From contig NZ_PPHG01000066.1 in the NCBI RefSeq assembly GCF_002904295.1, forward strand, positions 174,622-217,658: DNA of 43,037 nucleotides, given 5' to 3'. Numbering within the stretch: the first letter of the stretch is position 1; each line of letters opens with the position of its first letter. The notes below the pieces were generated by a model. That model had not been told where the DNA came from and made no database searches. It worked only from the letters and a program-made list of their open reading frames with translations. Shown here piece by piece: positions 1 through 9,220 of this stretch. This stretch comes from Amycolatopsis sp. CA-128772. Lineage in GTDB: Bacteria > Actinomycetota > Actinomycetes > Mycobacteriales > Pseudonocardiaceae. Made by a program: the position numbers and the translations under genes.

Positions 1-54
1 GCAGCAGAGCCGCCGCAGCAGAGCCGCCGCAGCAGAGCCGCCGCAGCAGAGCCC
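1..54. repeat. 14-bp tandem repeat, about 3.9 copies
   Basis: The unit GCAGCAGAGCCGCC starts at 1, 15, 29 and 43, with the last copy running into GCCC. It begins at the window edge, so the array may extend further left. A 14-bp period cycles through all three frames, which argues against a repeat in a protein. No function is assigned. Confidence 0.85.
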
Positions 55-135
55 ACCCTCCCTGGGGGCTCCCCCGCTTCCAGCCTATCGGCGGCCTCTG
101 ACAAAAGCCCCCGAAACCGCCCCCGACCACCCTCC

Positions 136-165
136 CTGTCCACAACCCGAACCCCCTGTGGACAA
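136..165. promoter_or_regulatory. pair of inverted DnaA-box-like sites
   Basis: CTGTCCACA (136-144, + strand) and TTGTCCACA (157-165, read on the - strand) face each other; the second is a perfect match to the actinobacterial DnaA box TTGTCCACA. The 8-bp arms also form an inverted repeat with a 12-bp spacer, so an RNA hairpin beyond the end of the DUF349 gene is the alternative reading. Confidence 0.4.
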
Positions 166-167
166 CC

Positions 168-212
168 CAAAAAGCCCCCCTCACCAGCCAAAACAGCCGG
201 CAAGAGGGGCCT
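168..212 (-). terminator. terminator of the DUF349 gene
   Basis: Read on the - strand, GCCCCTC and GGC arms face GCC and GAGGGGGGC arms around a short TGTTTT loop, followed directly by TTTTT. It lies about 10-55 bases after the stop of the DUF349 gene. The stem is imperfect (a two-base bulge), but a GC-rich hairpin plus a T run is the standard intrinsic terminator layout. Confidence 0.6.
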
Positions 213-222
213 TCGGGAAAAC

Positions 223-1536
223 TCAGCGATCCGCCACAGCAGCCTCAGCAGCCTGCAGCCACTCACGCCACTGAGCAGCCTGCTCATCGGCCTTCTTCGC
301 CCGCCGTTCGTCCCCGGCCGCGCGCGCCTTCTCCGCCTGGGACTCGAACTGCGCCACCCGCTCGCGGAACTGGGCCGCCCGGGCCTGGGCCTCCGGGTCC
401 GTCCGGCGCCACCGGGAATCCTCCGCCGTCTTGACCGCGTCCTGGACCGCCTTCAGTCGGCCGTCCAGCTCGCGGATGCGCTCGCGGGGGACCTTGCCGA
501 TCTCGTCCCACTGCTCCTGGATCCGGCGCAGGGCGCTCTTCGCCGCCTCCAGGTTCGCCGCCGCGTCGATCTTCTCGGCCTCGATCAGGAGCTCTTCCTT
601 GCGGGCCGCGTTCGCGCCGAACTCCGCGTCGCGCTCGGAGAACACCGCCGAGCGGCGGGCGAAGAACTTGTCCTGCGCCGCGCGGAAGCGCTGCCACAGC
701 GCCTCGTCGCTGTCCTTCGGCGCGCGGCCCGCCGCCTTCCACTCCGTCATCAGGTCCTTATAGCGGCCCGCCGTCTCGCCCCAGTCCTCGGACTCGCTGA
801 TCGCCTCGGCCTCGGCGATCAGCTCCTCCTTGCGCTGCTTGGCCGAGGCGCGCTGCTTGTCGAGCTCGGCGAAGTGCGATCCGCGGCGGCGGTTGAACGC
901 TTCGCGGGCCTTCGAGAACCGCTTCCACAGCTCGTCGTCGGTCTTGCGGTCGACGCCCTTGACCGTCTTCCACTCGTCGAGGATCGTGCGCAGCCGGTCG
1001 CCCGCTGCCTTCCACTGGGTGGACTCGGCCGCGATCTTCTCCGCCTCCTCCGCCAGCTCCTGCTTGCGGGCGATCGCCGCGGCGCGGGCCTCCTCGCGCT
1101 CGGCCTTCGCGCTGGCCAGGGCCTTCTCCGCGTGCCCGATGACGTACTCCAGCCGCGCGGCGAGGGCGGCCAGGTCGCCGACCAGCGCCGACTCGGGCAG
1201 GCCGTCGCGGATCTGGGTGGCGCTCGACAACGCGTGCTTCGGGTCGCCGGCGCCGGAGATCAGCCGGGTCTCCAGCAGCTCGACCTCGGTGCGCACGTCG
1301 TCGAAGCGGCGGGCGTAGTGCACCAGGCCCTCGTCGGGGCTGCCGGCCTGCCAGACGCCGACCGCGCGCTCACCTTCGGCGGTGATGACGTAGACGGTGC
1401 CCTCGTCGTCGATCCGGCCCCAGGTCGCGGGGGTGGGCTCGGCGGGCGGCACGGGCGGGGCGGCGTGCCCGGCGTGCAGCGCGTGCGGCACCGGGTGCGG
1501 GGCCGGGGTACCGGTGGAAGTGTTCTCCTGGGCCAT
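223..1536 (-). CDS. DUF349 repeat protein
   Basis: This 437-residue, highly charged cytoplasmic protein carries at least three copies of the DUF349 helical repeat, each with the pattern W..x..LW.RF..A...F (for example ELWKRFSKAREAF and ALWQRFRAAQDKF). The C-terminal quarter is a predicted coiled coil rich in Ala, Glu, Arg and Gln. The biochemical role of the family is not established to my knowledge. The ATG at 1536 was chosen because AAGGAG lies 7 bases upstream; the reading frame stays open further upstream but without a better start. It is divergent from miaA, the same neighbourhood seen for the DUF349 protein in mycobacteria, so it is probably a core gene. Confidence 0.85.
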   Translation of the reverse strand: MAQENTSTGTPAPHPVPHALHAGHAAPPVPPAEPTPATWGRIDDEGTVYVITAEGERAVGVWQAGSPDEGLVHYARRFDDVRTEVELLETRLISGAGDPKHALSSATQIRDGLPESALVGDLAALAARLEYVIGHAEKALASAKAEREEARAAAIARKQELAEEAEKIAAESTQWKAAGDRLRTILDEWKTVKGVDRKTDDELWKRFSKAREAFNRRRGSHFAELDKQRASAKQRKEELIAEAEAISESEDWGETAGRYKDLMTEWKAAGRAPKDSDEALWQRFRAAQDKFFARRSAVFSERDAEFGANAARKEELLIEAEKIDAAANLEAAKSALRRIQEQWDEIGKVPRERIRELDGRLKAVQDAVKTAEDSRWRRTDPEAQARAAQFRERVAQFESQAEKARAAGDERRAKKADEQAAQWREWLQAAEAAVADR

Positions 1537-1753
1537 CGCAGGCTCCTTATCGCCTGTACGCCCGCTCGCGCGGGCGCCCCGCCGTGGAGCGGGGCCGGGT
1601 AATGCGGTCGTCACGGGCCGTGCTCGGATGCTACGGCCCCACGCGGCATTCAAGCAGCTCAGCGCGCACCGTGGTACTGGATGAGCCACCCGAAGCTCGT
1701 GATCCTACTTCCGGTGGACGCTCCGTGTCGGCCCGCCGGTATCGTCGACCGCC

Positions 1754-2656
<903 letters not shown>

Positions 2657-2666
2657 TCTTGCCCCC

Positions 2667-3494
2667 ATGGGCGGAATCGAGTTCCTCAAGGGGCACGGCA
2701 CGCAGAACGACTTCGTGCTGCTCCCCGATCCGGCGGGCCGCCTCGAGCTGACCGCGGCCAGGGTCGCCGCGTTGTGCGACCGCCGGCGCGGCCTCGGGGC
2801 CGACGGCGTGCTGCGCGTCGGCCGCGCCGCCGCGCTCGACCTGCCTTCCGCGGGCGAGTGGTTCATGGACTACCGCAACGCCGACGGGTCGATCGCGGAG
2901 ATGTGCGGCAACGGTGTGCGCGTCTTCGCCCGGTACCTGGTCGACGCCGGTCTGGCCGCCGAGGGCGAGTTCGTCATCGGCACCCGGGCGGGGGATCGCC
3001 CGGTGGTGGTGCACCCGGACCGCTCGGTGACCGTCCACATGGGACCGGCGACGATCACCGGCACCTCGGTCACGGTGGTGGCCGGCCGCCCGTTCTCCGG
3101 CGTGGCCGTCGACGTCGGCAACCCGCACCTGGTGTCCCTGCTCGACGACGACGTCGCGGACCTGGACCTGCGCGACCAGCCCGACTTCGACCACGACGTC
3201 TTCCCGCACGGGGTGAACCTCGAGTTCGTCAACCGCCTCGGCGAGGGCGCGCTGCGGATGCGCGTGCACGAACGCGGGGTGGGGGAGACGCGGGCGTGCG
3301 GCACCGGCACGGTCGCCGCGGTGGCGGCCGCCTTCCACCTGGCGGGCACCGACACCGGAGCGTCCACCGTGGACATCCCGGGCGGCCGCGTCGAGGTGAC
3401 GGTGTCCCGCGGCGCGTCGACGCTGTCGGGCCCGGCCGAGATCGTGGCGCGCGGCGAAATCGACGGCACGTGGTGGGCCGCCGCCAGGTCATGA
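2667..3494 (+). CDS. dapF: diaminopimelate epimerase DapF
   Basis: DapF converts LL- to meso-diaminopimelate, the precursor of lysine and of the peptidoglycan cross-bridge residue. The 275-residue protein has both catalytic cysteines: Cys80 in AEMCGNGVR and Cys211 in ETRACGTGT. The N-terminal KGHGTQNDFVLLPD is the family signature. It sits 10 bases after miaA in an apparent operon. Its TGA stop (3492-3494) overlaps by 6 bases with the stop of the convergent ATP-grasp gene; the palindrome TCATGA supplies both stops. Confidence 0.97.
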   Translation: MGGIEFLKGHGTQNDFVLLPDPAGRLELTAARVAALCDRRRGLGADGVLRVGRAAALDLPSAGEWFMDYRNADGSIAEMCGNGVRVFARYLVDAGLAAEGEFVIGTRAGDRPVVVHPDRSVTVHMGPATITGTSVTVVAGRPFSGVAVDVGNPHLVSLLDDDVADLDLRDQPDFDHDVFPHGVNLEFVNRLGEGALRMRVHERGVGETRACGTGTVAAVAAAFHLAGTDTGASTVDIPGGRVEVTVSRGASTLSGPAEIVARGEIDGTWWAAARS

Positions 3495-4415
3495 CCCGGT
3501 GAGCCACGCCGCCAGCGCGGCGGCGATCGGCTGCCCCGTCCCGTGCTCGAAGTAGGTGAACCCGGGGGACGGGTTCACCTCGAAGCACACGACCCGGCCG
3601 TCCGGGACCAGCTTCAGGTCGATCCCCGCGAACGGCAGCCGGAGCGCCGCAGCCAGCGCGACGCACCGGGCCGCGACGTCCGGGTCGAGGTCGTGGACGC
3701 GCAGCGTGGCCGTGGTCCCGCTTTGCCGCGCGTACCGGTAATCGACGGCCGTCGTGGTGATCTCGGTCGCGAAGACCCGGTCGCCGACGACGTGCACGCG
3801 GACGTCCGGGCCGTCGAGCTGCTCCTGGAACTGGACCGGGCACCAGCGCACCCGCGCCAGCCGCCCGGCGTCGGCGGCCGGGTCGAACGCGGTGACGATC
3901 GACCGGACGCCGCTGATCGACTTGTACACGAGCGGGCCGTGCCGCCCGGCGAACGCGAGCACCTCCGCCGGGTCGCTGGAGACCAGCGTCGACGGCGTGC
4001 CGAAGCCGTGCCGGGTGATGAGCTGGGCCTGGTACGGCTTGGAGACGTTGGAGCCCATCGCGAGGAGGCGGTTCGCCACCCGGCACTGCCCCGAGCTCCC
4101 GGTCAGCTCGGTGAAGCTGGTCAGCGCGTCGCAGAAGCGCCGGGCGCGGGCGAGGTCGGCCGGCTCGAGCCCGGGAAAGAGCTCGGGCTCGACCGGCCGC
4201 ACGTAGACCCCGGTGACCCGGGCGAGCTCGACCGTCCGGTCGTGGGTGCGGAGCACGCCGCCGACGCCGGCCCCCGTGTCGAGCCGGAGGTCGATCGTGT
4301 CGCGGGCGGCGGCCCGGGAGTCGACCAGGACGACGTCGGCGTCCCGGGCCCGCAGCTCGGTGGCGACCAGGTCGACCGGGGGCTCGTCGGGCAGCCCCCA
4401 CAGCAGCACCGTCAT
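3489..4415 (-). CDS. RimK-like ATP-grasp ligase
   Basis: This 308-residue protein looks like an intact ATP-grasp enzyme, a family that joins a carboxylate to an amine or hydroxyl through an acyl phosphate. Visible elements are the ATP-binding lysine in VYKSISG (Lys165), QFQE at 195-198, RVHVVGDRVFA, GIDLK with Asp266, and the Mg-binding FEVNPSPGFTYFE (Glu279, Asn281). It resembles the RimK and RiPP-ligase groups, but its substrate cannot be read from sequence. Its ATG at 4413-4415 overlaps the upstream stop as ATGA, so it is translationally coupled to the degenerate ATP-grasp-like gene and, before that, to the protease gene. No separate short precursor-peptide gene was found next to it. Confidence 0.85.
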   Translation of the reverse strand: MTVLLWGLPDEPPVDLVATELRARDADVVLVDSRAAARDTIDLRLDTGAGVGGVLRTHDRTVELARVTGVYVRPVEPELFPGLEPADLARARRFCDALTSFTELTGSSGQCRVANRLLAMGSNVSKPYQAQLITRHGFGTPSTLVSSDPAEVLAFAGRHGPLVYKSISGVRSIVTAFDPAADAGRLARVRWCPVQFQEQLDGPDVRVHVVGDRVFATEITTTAVDYRYARQSGTTATLRVHDLDPDVAARCVALAAALRLPFAGIDLKLVPDGRVVCFEVNPSPGFTYFEHGTGQPIAAALAAWLTGS

Positions 4416-5167
4416 GGTGTCTCCAAGGCGTCGAGGAGCCGGCCGACCAGCAGGTCGCCGCCGGGGCGGAGGGCGGGCACCGCGGTGAGGCCGGCGAACC
4501 ACCAGTCCGCGTCGCCGACCAGGAAGTCGATGCCGAGCAACGCCGTTTCGGCGCCGAGCAGCTTCGTCAGCCGGCGCACGCCGGCCGCCGTGGCGGCCGG
4601 CACGTCCCGGTCGAGCACCTCCTGGTCGAGGCAGCGCACCTGCCGCGGCCGGACCGGCCCCGCCACGGCGGCCCGTGCCCCGGCGAGCGCGGCGTCCCCG
4701 GGCGGCCACGGCGTGCCGGTGCCGAGCCGGATCGGGGCGCAGCGCAGCCCGGCGGCGTGCGCGGCCGCCCAGGCCTGCACCGGGTCCGGCGCCGGACCGG
4801 CGAGGCACTGCGGGGTCGGCGTGTTGCGGACCGGGCAGCGCAGGCCGGCGAGCCAGGACAGCGTGTAGGCGAACAGCTCGGCCGAGGCGTAGTCGCGCTC
4901 GGCGGGCTCGGCCCGGTGCCAGGCGAGCGCGGGCGGCACCCGGATCCGGTTCAGCACGCCGGTCAGGGCTTCGCCGTCGAGCACGGCGCCGTCCGCGAGC
5001 TCGATGGTGGTGCGGACGTCGCCCGCCGGGCCGACCCGGTGGTCGTGCCGGCGGGCGAACGACAGGCGTTCGGTCGTCACCGCGACGCACGCCCGGCCGG
5101 CCCGGGTGGCCCGGCGGGCGAACCACTGGCCGTCGGTGTCGTCGAGCGAACAGAGGACGAGCAGCAC
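4412..5167 (-). CDS. degenerate ATP-grasp-like partner protein
   Basis: The 251-residue product resembles the outer parts of an ATP-grasp protein: an N-terminal pre-ATP-grasp-like region (VLNRIRVPP, then ASAELFAYTLSWLAGLRCPVRN around 95-115) and a C-terminal GIDFLVGDADWWF at 212-224. The central ATP-lysine and QFQE segments are not recognisable. The canonical FLEVNP metal site is replaced by FAGLTAVPAL, so Glu and Asn are missing. It is therefore probably not catalytic, and a scaffold or substrate-binding role is an inference. The GTG at 5167 has AGGAGG 8 bases upstream. The gene starts 18 bases after the protease stop and overlaps the active ATP-grasp gene by four bases. Confidence 0.7.
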   Translation of the reverse strand: MLLVLCSLDDTDGQWFARRATRAGRACVAVTTERLSFARRHDHRVGPAGDVRTTIELADGAVLDGEALTGVLNRIRVPPALAWHRAEPAERDYASAELFAYTLSWLAGLRCPVRNTPTPQCLAGPAPDPVQAWAAAHAAGLRCAPIRLGTGTPWPPGDAALAGARAAVAGPVRPRQVRCLDQEVLDRDVPAATAAGVRRLTKLLGAETALLGIDFLVGDADWWFAGLTAVPALRPGGDLLVGRLLDALETP

Positions 5168-5185
5168 GGTGGCGCCTCCTGGTCC

Positions 5186-6553
5186 TCACGCCGGCGGCGC
5201 GTCGAATTCCGCCTTGGCGGCGACGGCGTCGGCGACCTGCTGCTCCAGCTCCGCCCGCAGCTGCCCGGTCTCGGCGTCGGTCAGCGGCTCCTGCCCGGTG
5301 AGCGGCGCGACCAGGTCGGGACGCAGTTCCGGGCCGACGAACCCGCCGAGCCGGCTCAGCTGGTCCTCGACCGCCCGCAGCCGCTGTTCGAGGCCCGGCC
5401 CGCCGCCCGGGCCGAGCGGACCCGGGTCGGGGTCCGGGCCGGGGCCGTGCTCGCGGTCCTTGAAGACGTCCCGGATGTCCTTGACCCGCTTGTCGAGCGC
5501 GAGTTCCTTCTGGAGCTCCTTGCGCAGCTCCTTCTGGATCTCCTTGCGGAAGTCCTTGTCCTTGAGGAAGTCCTTGCGGCCGTCCTTGATGTCCTTGATG
5601 ATCGACTTGCCGACGCACAGGGAGACGTTCAGCTCGGACAGCACCGCGCTGATCGGGTTGGCGACCGTGCTCGCCCCGGCGCCCGCGAAGAGCAGGCCGA
5701 CGACGTACCCGCCGGAGTCGACGATCACCGAGCCGGAGTCGCCGTGGTCGGAGAAGATCGCGTTGTGCGCGGTGTCGGCGGCGATGCTGACCTGGTTGGC
5801 CAGGGTGTGCACGCCGAGCCCGTCGCCGTAGTCGACGTTGACGGTGGCCGCGATCCCGTCGACGGTGCCGTAGGACAGGCCGGTGGTGCGGCCGCGCTTG
5901 CGGACCGCCATGCCCAGCGCGGCGGCCTTGCTGCCCCTGACGTCGCCGATTCCGGCCACCGTGCACGAGGTGGCCTTTCCGGCGTCGATGGAGATGACGG
6001 CGCCGTCGACGTTGCCGGACAGGGTGGCCCGCAGGATGGCGCCGAACTCGTCGCCGGGCACGACACCGGTGTCGATCCGGCTCGGCTGCACCATCCGGTC
6101 ACCGGTGTGCCAGCCGGAATCGACGGCCGCCACGTGGAAGTTGGTCAGCGCGGCGCGGGCGTGGGTCGCGTTGTCGACGACGATCGCGCCGAGCGTGCCG
6201 GCGAAGATGTGGTTGTCGATCACGCGGCTCGGGCCCATGCTGATGCCGCCCTGGAGCGTGGCGTAGTGCGTGGTGTCCGCCTGCGCGGAAACGTCGAGTT
6301 CCAGGGTGGCAACGTGCAGTTCGTACCGGCGTTCGACGACGTCGGTGACGGCGCCGTCGATCTGTTCCGGAATGCGTTCTTCGTGCGGGACGTCGTCGGT
6401 TTTCCGGGCGACGTGCACCCGGATGGCGACCTGGTCCGTGCGTTCCCCGCCGACCTCCTTGTAGCCGACGTCGACCCCGGTCACACCGGGCCGGCCGAGC
6501 AGTTCCTGTTCGACTCGCTCCTTGATGGCGACGAGTTCGTCCACTGTGGGCAT
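5186..6553 (-). CDS. Nal1-like trypsin-fold serine protease
   Basis: The 455-residue protein has an N-terminal domain of about 75 residues (GVTGVDVGYKEVGGERTDQ and similar), then a trypsin-fold domain with a plausible triad: His140 in TNFHVA, Asp183 in NVDGAV and Ser273 in HGDSGSV. This matches the Nal1-like peptidase family. There is no signal peptide, so it should act in the cytoplasm. Residues 316-369 form a striking tail of alternating Lys and Asp/Glu, followed by a Pro/Gly/Asp linker and a second helical segment to the end. The ATG at 6553 has GGAGGTG five bases upstream. It is the first gene of a tight three-gene operon with two ATP-grasp-type genes, which suggests peptide ligation or protein tagging linked to proteolysis. 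Confidence 0.8.
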   Translation of the reverse strand: MPTVDELVAIKERVEQELLGRPGVTGVDVGYKEVGGERTDQVAIRVHVARKTDDVPHEERIPEQIDGAVTDVVERRYELHVATLELDVSAQADTTHYATLQGGISMGPSRVIDNHIFAGTLGAIVVDNATHARAALTNFHVAAVDSGWHTGDRMVQPSRIDTGVVPGDEFGAILRATLSGNVDGAVISIDAGKATSCTVAGIGDVRGSKAAALGMAVRKRGRTTGLSYGTVDGIAATVNVDYGDGLGVHTLANQVSIAADTAHNAIFSDHGDSGSVIVDSGGYVVGLLFAGAGASTVANPISAVLSELNVSLCVGKSIIKDIKDGRKDFLKDKDFRKEIQKELRKELQKELALDKRVKDIRDVFKDREHGPGPDPDPGPLGPGGGPGLEQRLRAVEDQLSRLGGFVGPELRPDLVAPLTGQEPLTDAETGQLRAELEQQVADAVAAKAEFDAPPA

Positions 6554-6685
6554 GAGGCACCTCCGATCGATCGTCGCGCGACGATCGAAGGTGAAGACGC
6601 CCGCCGGGACCGCCCTGATACATTCACGGCCAAGATTCTTTTTTGACCGTGAATGAATTTCTTTCCGGTTGGGAATCCGGATGCG

Positions 6686-9211
6686 TCAGGACGGTGCACC
6701 GATCGTCGCTTCGACGGAGAATTCGCCTTCGCCGGTGGTGACGTCCACAATGGTCCCCGCCGTGCGGATGTCCGGCTCGATCCGCGCGAACCGCGCCAGC
6801 ACCTCCGGTGGGCCGGTCACCGTCAGCGCCTCCACCGCCGTGCGCATCGACACCTTCGCGTCCGTCTTCGCCCGGCGCACCGCCGCGATCACCTGGCTCG
6901 CCAGCGGCAGCAGCGCGCGCTCGCCGTCGCCGGTTTCCGGTGCGGGCCACGCCGCCCGGTGCACCGAGCCCGGCTGCCACCACGACCAGACCTCTTCGGC
7001 CGCGAACGGCAGGAAGGGCGCGAACAGCCGCAGCAACGCCGACAACGCCGTCACCAAGGCCGCCCGCGCGGACTCGGCCGCGCCGGCACCCCGGTCGCCG
7101 TACGCCCGACCCTTGACCAGCTCCACGTAGTCGTCGCAGAACGTCCAGAAGAACGTCTCGGTCACCTGCAGGGCCCGCGCGTAGTCCAGGTCCTCCAGGG
7201 CCGCCGTCGCCTGCTCGACGACGACGGCCAGCGCCGCCAGCAACGCGCGGTCCAGCGGCTCGGTGGCGACCGCCGAAGGCGACGGCACGCCGAGGCCGAG
7301 GACGAACCGGCTCGCGTTGAGCAGCTTCGTCGCCAGCCGGCGGCCGACCTTCATCTGGCCCTCGTCGACCGCCGTGTCGACGCCCGGCCGGGCGCTGGCC
7401 GCCCAGTAGCGGACCGCGTCCGGACCGTGCCGCTCCAGCATGTCCACCGGGGTCGTCACGTTGCCCTTGGACTTCGACATCTTCTTGCGGTCCGGGTCGA
7501 GCACCCAGCCCGCGATCGACGTCTCCCGCCACGGCAGCACGCCGTGCTCCAGCTCCGCGCGCACCGCCGTCGAGAACAGCCAGGTGCGGATGATCTCGTG
7601 CGCCTGCGGCCGCAGGTCCATCGGGAACACGCGCGCGAACAGGTCGTCGTCGACGCTCCACCGGCCGACGATCTGCGGCGTCAGGGACGACGTCGCCCAG
7701 GTGTCCATCACGTCGGGGTCGGCCGCGAAGCCGCCCGGCACGCCACGCTGCTCCTCGGTGTGCCCGGGCGGGACGTCGCTGCTCGGGTCCACCGGCAGGG
7801 TCTCCGGCAGCAAGCGGGCGTCGTAGTCCGGCTCGCCTTGGGCGTCGAGCCGGTACCACAGCGGGATCGGCACGCCGAAGAACCGCTGGCGGCTCACCAG
7901 CCAGTCGCCGGCGAGGTTCTCCACCCACGACGAGTAGCGCACCTTCATGTGCTTCGGCACCCAGTTCAGCTCTTCGCCGCGGGCGAGCATCTTCTCGCGG
8001 AACGCCGGGTCGGTGCCGCCGTTGCGGAGGTACCACTGCCGGCTGGCGACGATTTCCAGCGGCTTGTCGCCCTTTTCGTAGAACTTCACCGCGTGCGTGA
8101 TCGGCCGCGGCTCGCCGCGCAGGGCCCCGGCTTCGCGCAACAGCCGCACCATGATCTCGCGTCCCGTGTGGACGGTTTTGCCGACCAGCGGCGCGTAGGC
8201 GTCGAAAGACACCCCGGACGGCGCCTCGGGCAGGAACCGGCCGTCGCGGCCCAGCACCACCCGGGTCGCGAGCCGCAGCTCGCGCCACCACGTGACGTCG
8301 GTGGTGTCGCCGAAAGTGCACACCATCGCGATGCCGCGGCCCTTTCCGGGATCCGCCAGGCGGTGCGCCACCACGGGCACCTCGACGCCGAACACCGGCG
8401 ACCGCACGGACTTCCCGAACAGCGGCTTGAAGCGTTCGTCATCGGGGTGCGCCACCAGGGCGACGCAGGCGGGCAGCAGTTCCGGCCGGGTCGTCGCGAT
8501 CACGACGTCGGCGCCGTCCGGCCCGGTGAACGCCAGGTCGTGGAACGCGCCGGAGCGTTCGCGGTCCTCCAGCTCGGCCTGGGCGACGGCGGTCCGGAAC
8601 GACACGTCCCACAGCGTCGGCGCCTCGGCCTGGTACGCCTCGCCGCGCTCGAGGTTGCGCAGGAACGCGCGCTGCGAGATCAGCCGCGAGTCGTGCCCGA
8701 TCGTCTGGTAGGTCATCGTCCAGTCGACCGAGAGGCCGAGCTGCCGCCACAGCTGCTCGAAGACCTGCTCGTCGGTCTCGGTCAGCGTTTCGCACAGCTC
8801 GACGAAGTTGCGCCGCGAGATCGCGACGACGTCCTTGCCCGGCTTCTCCGGCGGCCGGAACTCCGGGTCGTACGGCAGCGACGGCTCGCAGCGGACGCCG
8901 AAGTGGTTCTGCACCCGGCGTTCGGTCGGCAGGCCGTTGTCGTCCCAGCCCATCGGGTAGAAGACCTCAAGCCCGCGCATCCGCTTGAACCGCGCGAGGA
9001 CGTCGGTGTGGGTGTAGGAGAAGACGTGCCCGATGTGCAGCGACCCGCTGACCGTCGGCGGCGGGGTGTCGATCGAATAGACCTCGGCCCGGGTCTTGCT
9101 GCGGTCGAAGCGGTAGGCGCCGGTGGATTCCCATACGGGTACCCACTTGGCCTCCAGACCGTCGACACCGACCTTGTCCGGGACTCGCGGGCGCTCGTAT
9201 GGAGTATTCAT
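6686..9211 (-). CDS. valS: valyl-tRNA synthetase, short form
   Basis: Class I aminoacyl-tRNA synthetase charging tRNA-Val. The HIGH motif is at residues 59-62 (SLHIGHVFS) and KMSKS at 577-581. The GWDDNGLPTERR and TTRPELLPAC segments belong to the catalytic and editing domains. At 841 residues the protein ends just after the anticodon-binding and trailing beta region and lacks the C-terminal coiled-coil arm seen in standard bacterial ValS. This short type is known as a second ValS in some actinomycetes; whether another valS exists cannot be seen here. The ATG at 9211 begins the conserved N-terminus. It is followed by the protease operon on the same strand but separated from it by 132 bases. 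Confidence 0.93.
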   Translation of the reverse strand: MNTPYERPRVPDKVGVDGLEAKWVPVWESTGAYRFDRSKTRAEVYSIDTPPPTVSGSLHIGHVFSYTHTDVLARFKRMRGLEVFYPMGWDDNGLPTERRVQNHFGVRCEPSLPYDPEFRPPEKPGKDVVAISRRNFVELCETLTETDEQVFEQLWRQLGLSVDWTMTYQTIGHDSRLISQRAFLRNLERGEAYQAEAPTLWDVSFRTAVAQAELEDRERSGAFHDLAFTGPDGADVVIATTRPELLPACVALVAHPDDERFKPLFGKSVRSPVFGVEVPVVAHRLADPGKGRGIAMVCTFGDTTDVTWWRELRLATRVVLGRDGRFLPEAPSGVSFDAYAPLVGKTVHTGREIMVRLLREAGALRGEPRPITHAVKFYEKGDKPLEIVASRQWYLRNGGTDPAFREKMLARGEELNWVPKHMKVRYSSWVENLAGDWLVSRQRFFGVPIPLWYRLDAQGEPDYDARLLPETLPVDPSSDVPPGHTEEQRGVPGGFAADPDVMDTWATSSLTPQIVGRWSVDDDLFARVFPMDLRPQAHEIIRTWLFSTAVRAELEHGVLPWRETSIAGWVLDPDRKKMSKSKGNVTTPVDMLERHGPDAVRYWAASARPGVDTAVDEGQMKVGRRLATKLLNASRFVLGLGVPSPSAVATEPLDRALLAALAVVVEQATAALEDLDYARALQVTETFFWTFCDDYVELVKGRAYGDRGAGAAESARAALVTALSALLRLFAPFLPFAAEEVWSWWQPGSVHRAAWPAPETGDGERALLPLASQVIAAVRRAKTDAKVSMRTAVEALTVTGPPEVLARFARIEPDIRTAGTIVDVTTGEGEFSVEATIGAPS

Positions 9212-9220
9212 GAATCAACT

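Noticed and set aside
1..54. Tandem repeat as a CRISPR array
   Set aside because: The units are contiguous, 14 bp long and without spacers.
3489..5966. Long 825-codon frame reading through the whole ATP-grasp/protease region
   Set aside because: Only its last 308 codons are the ATP-grasp; the rest is an Arg/Pro/Gly-rich shadow of the genes in other frames, typical of GC-rich DNA.
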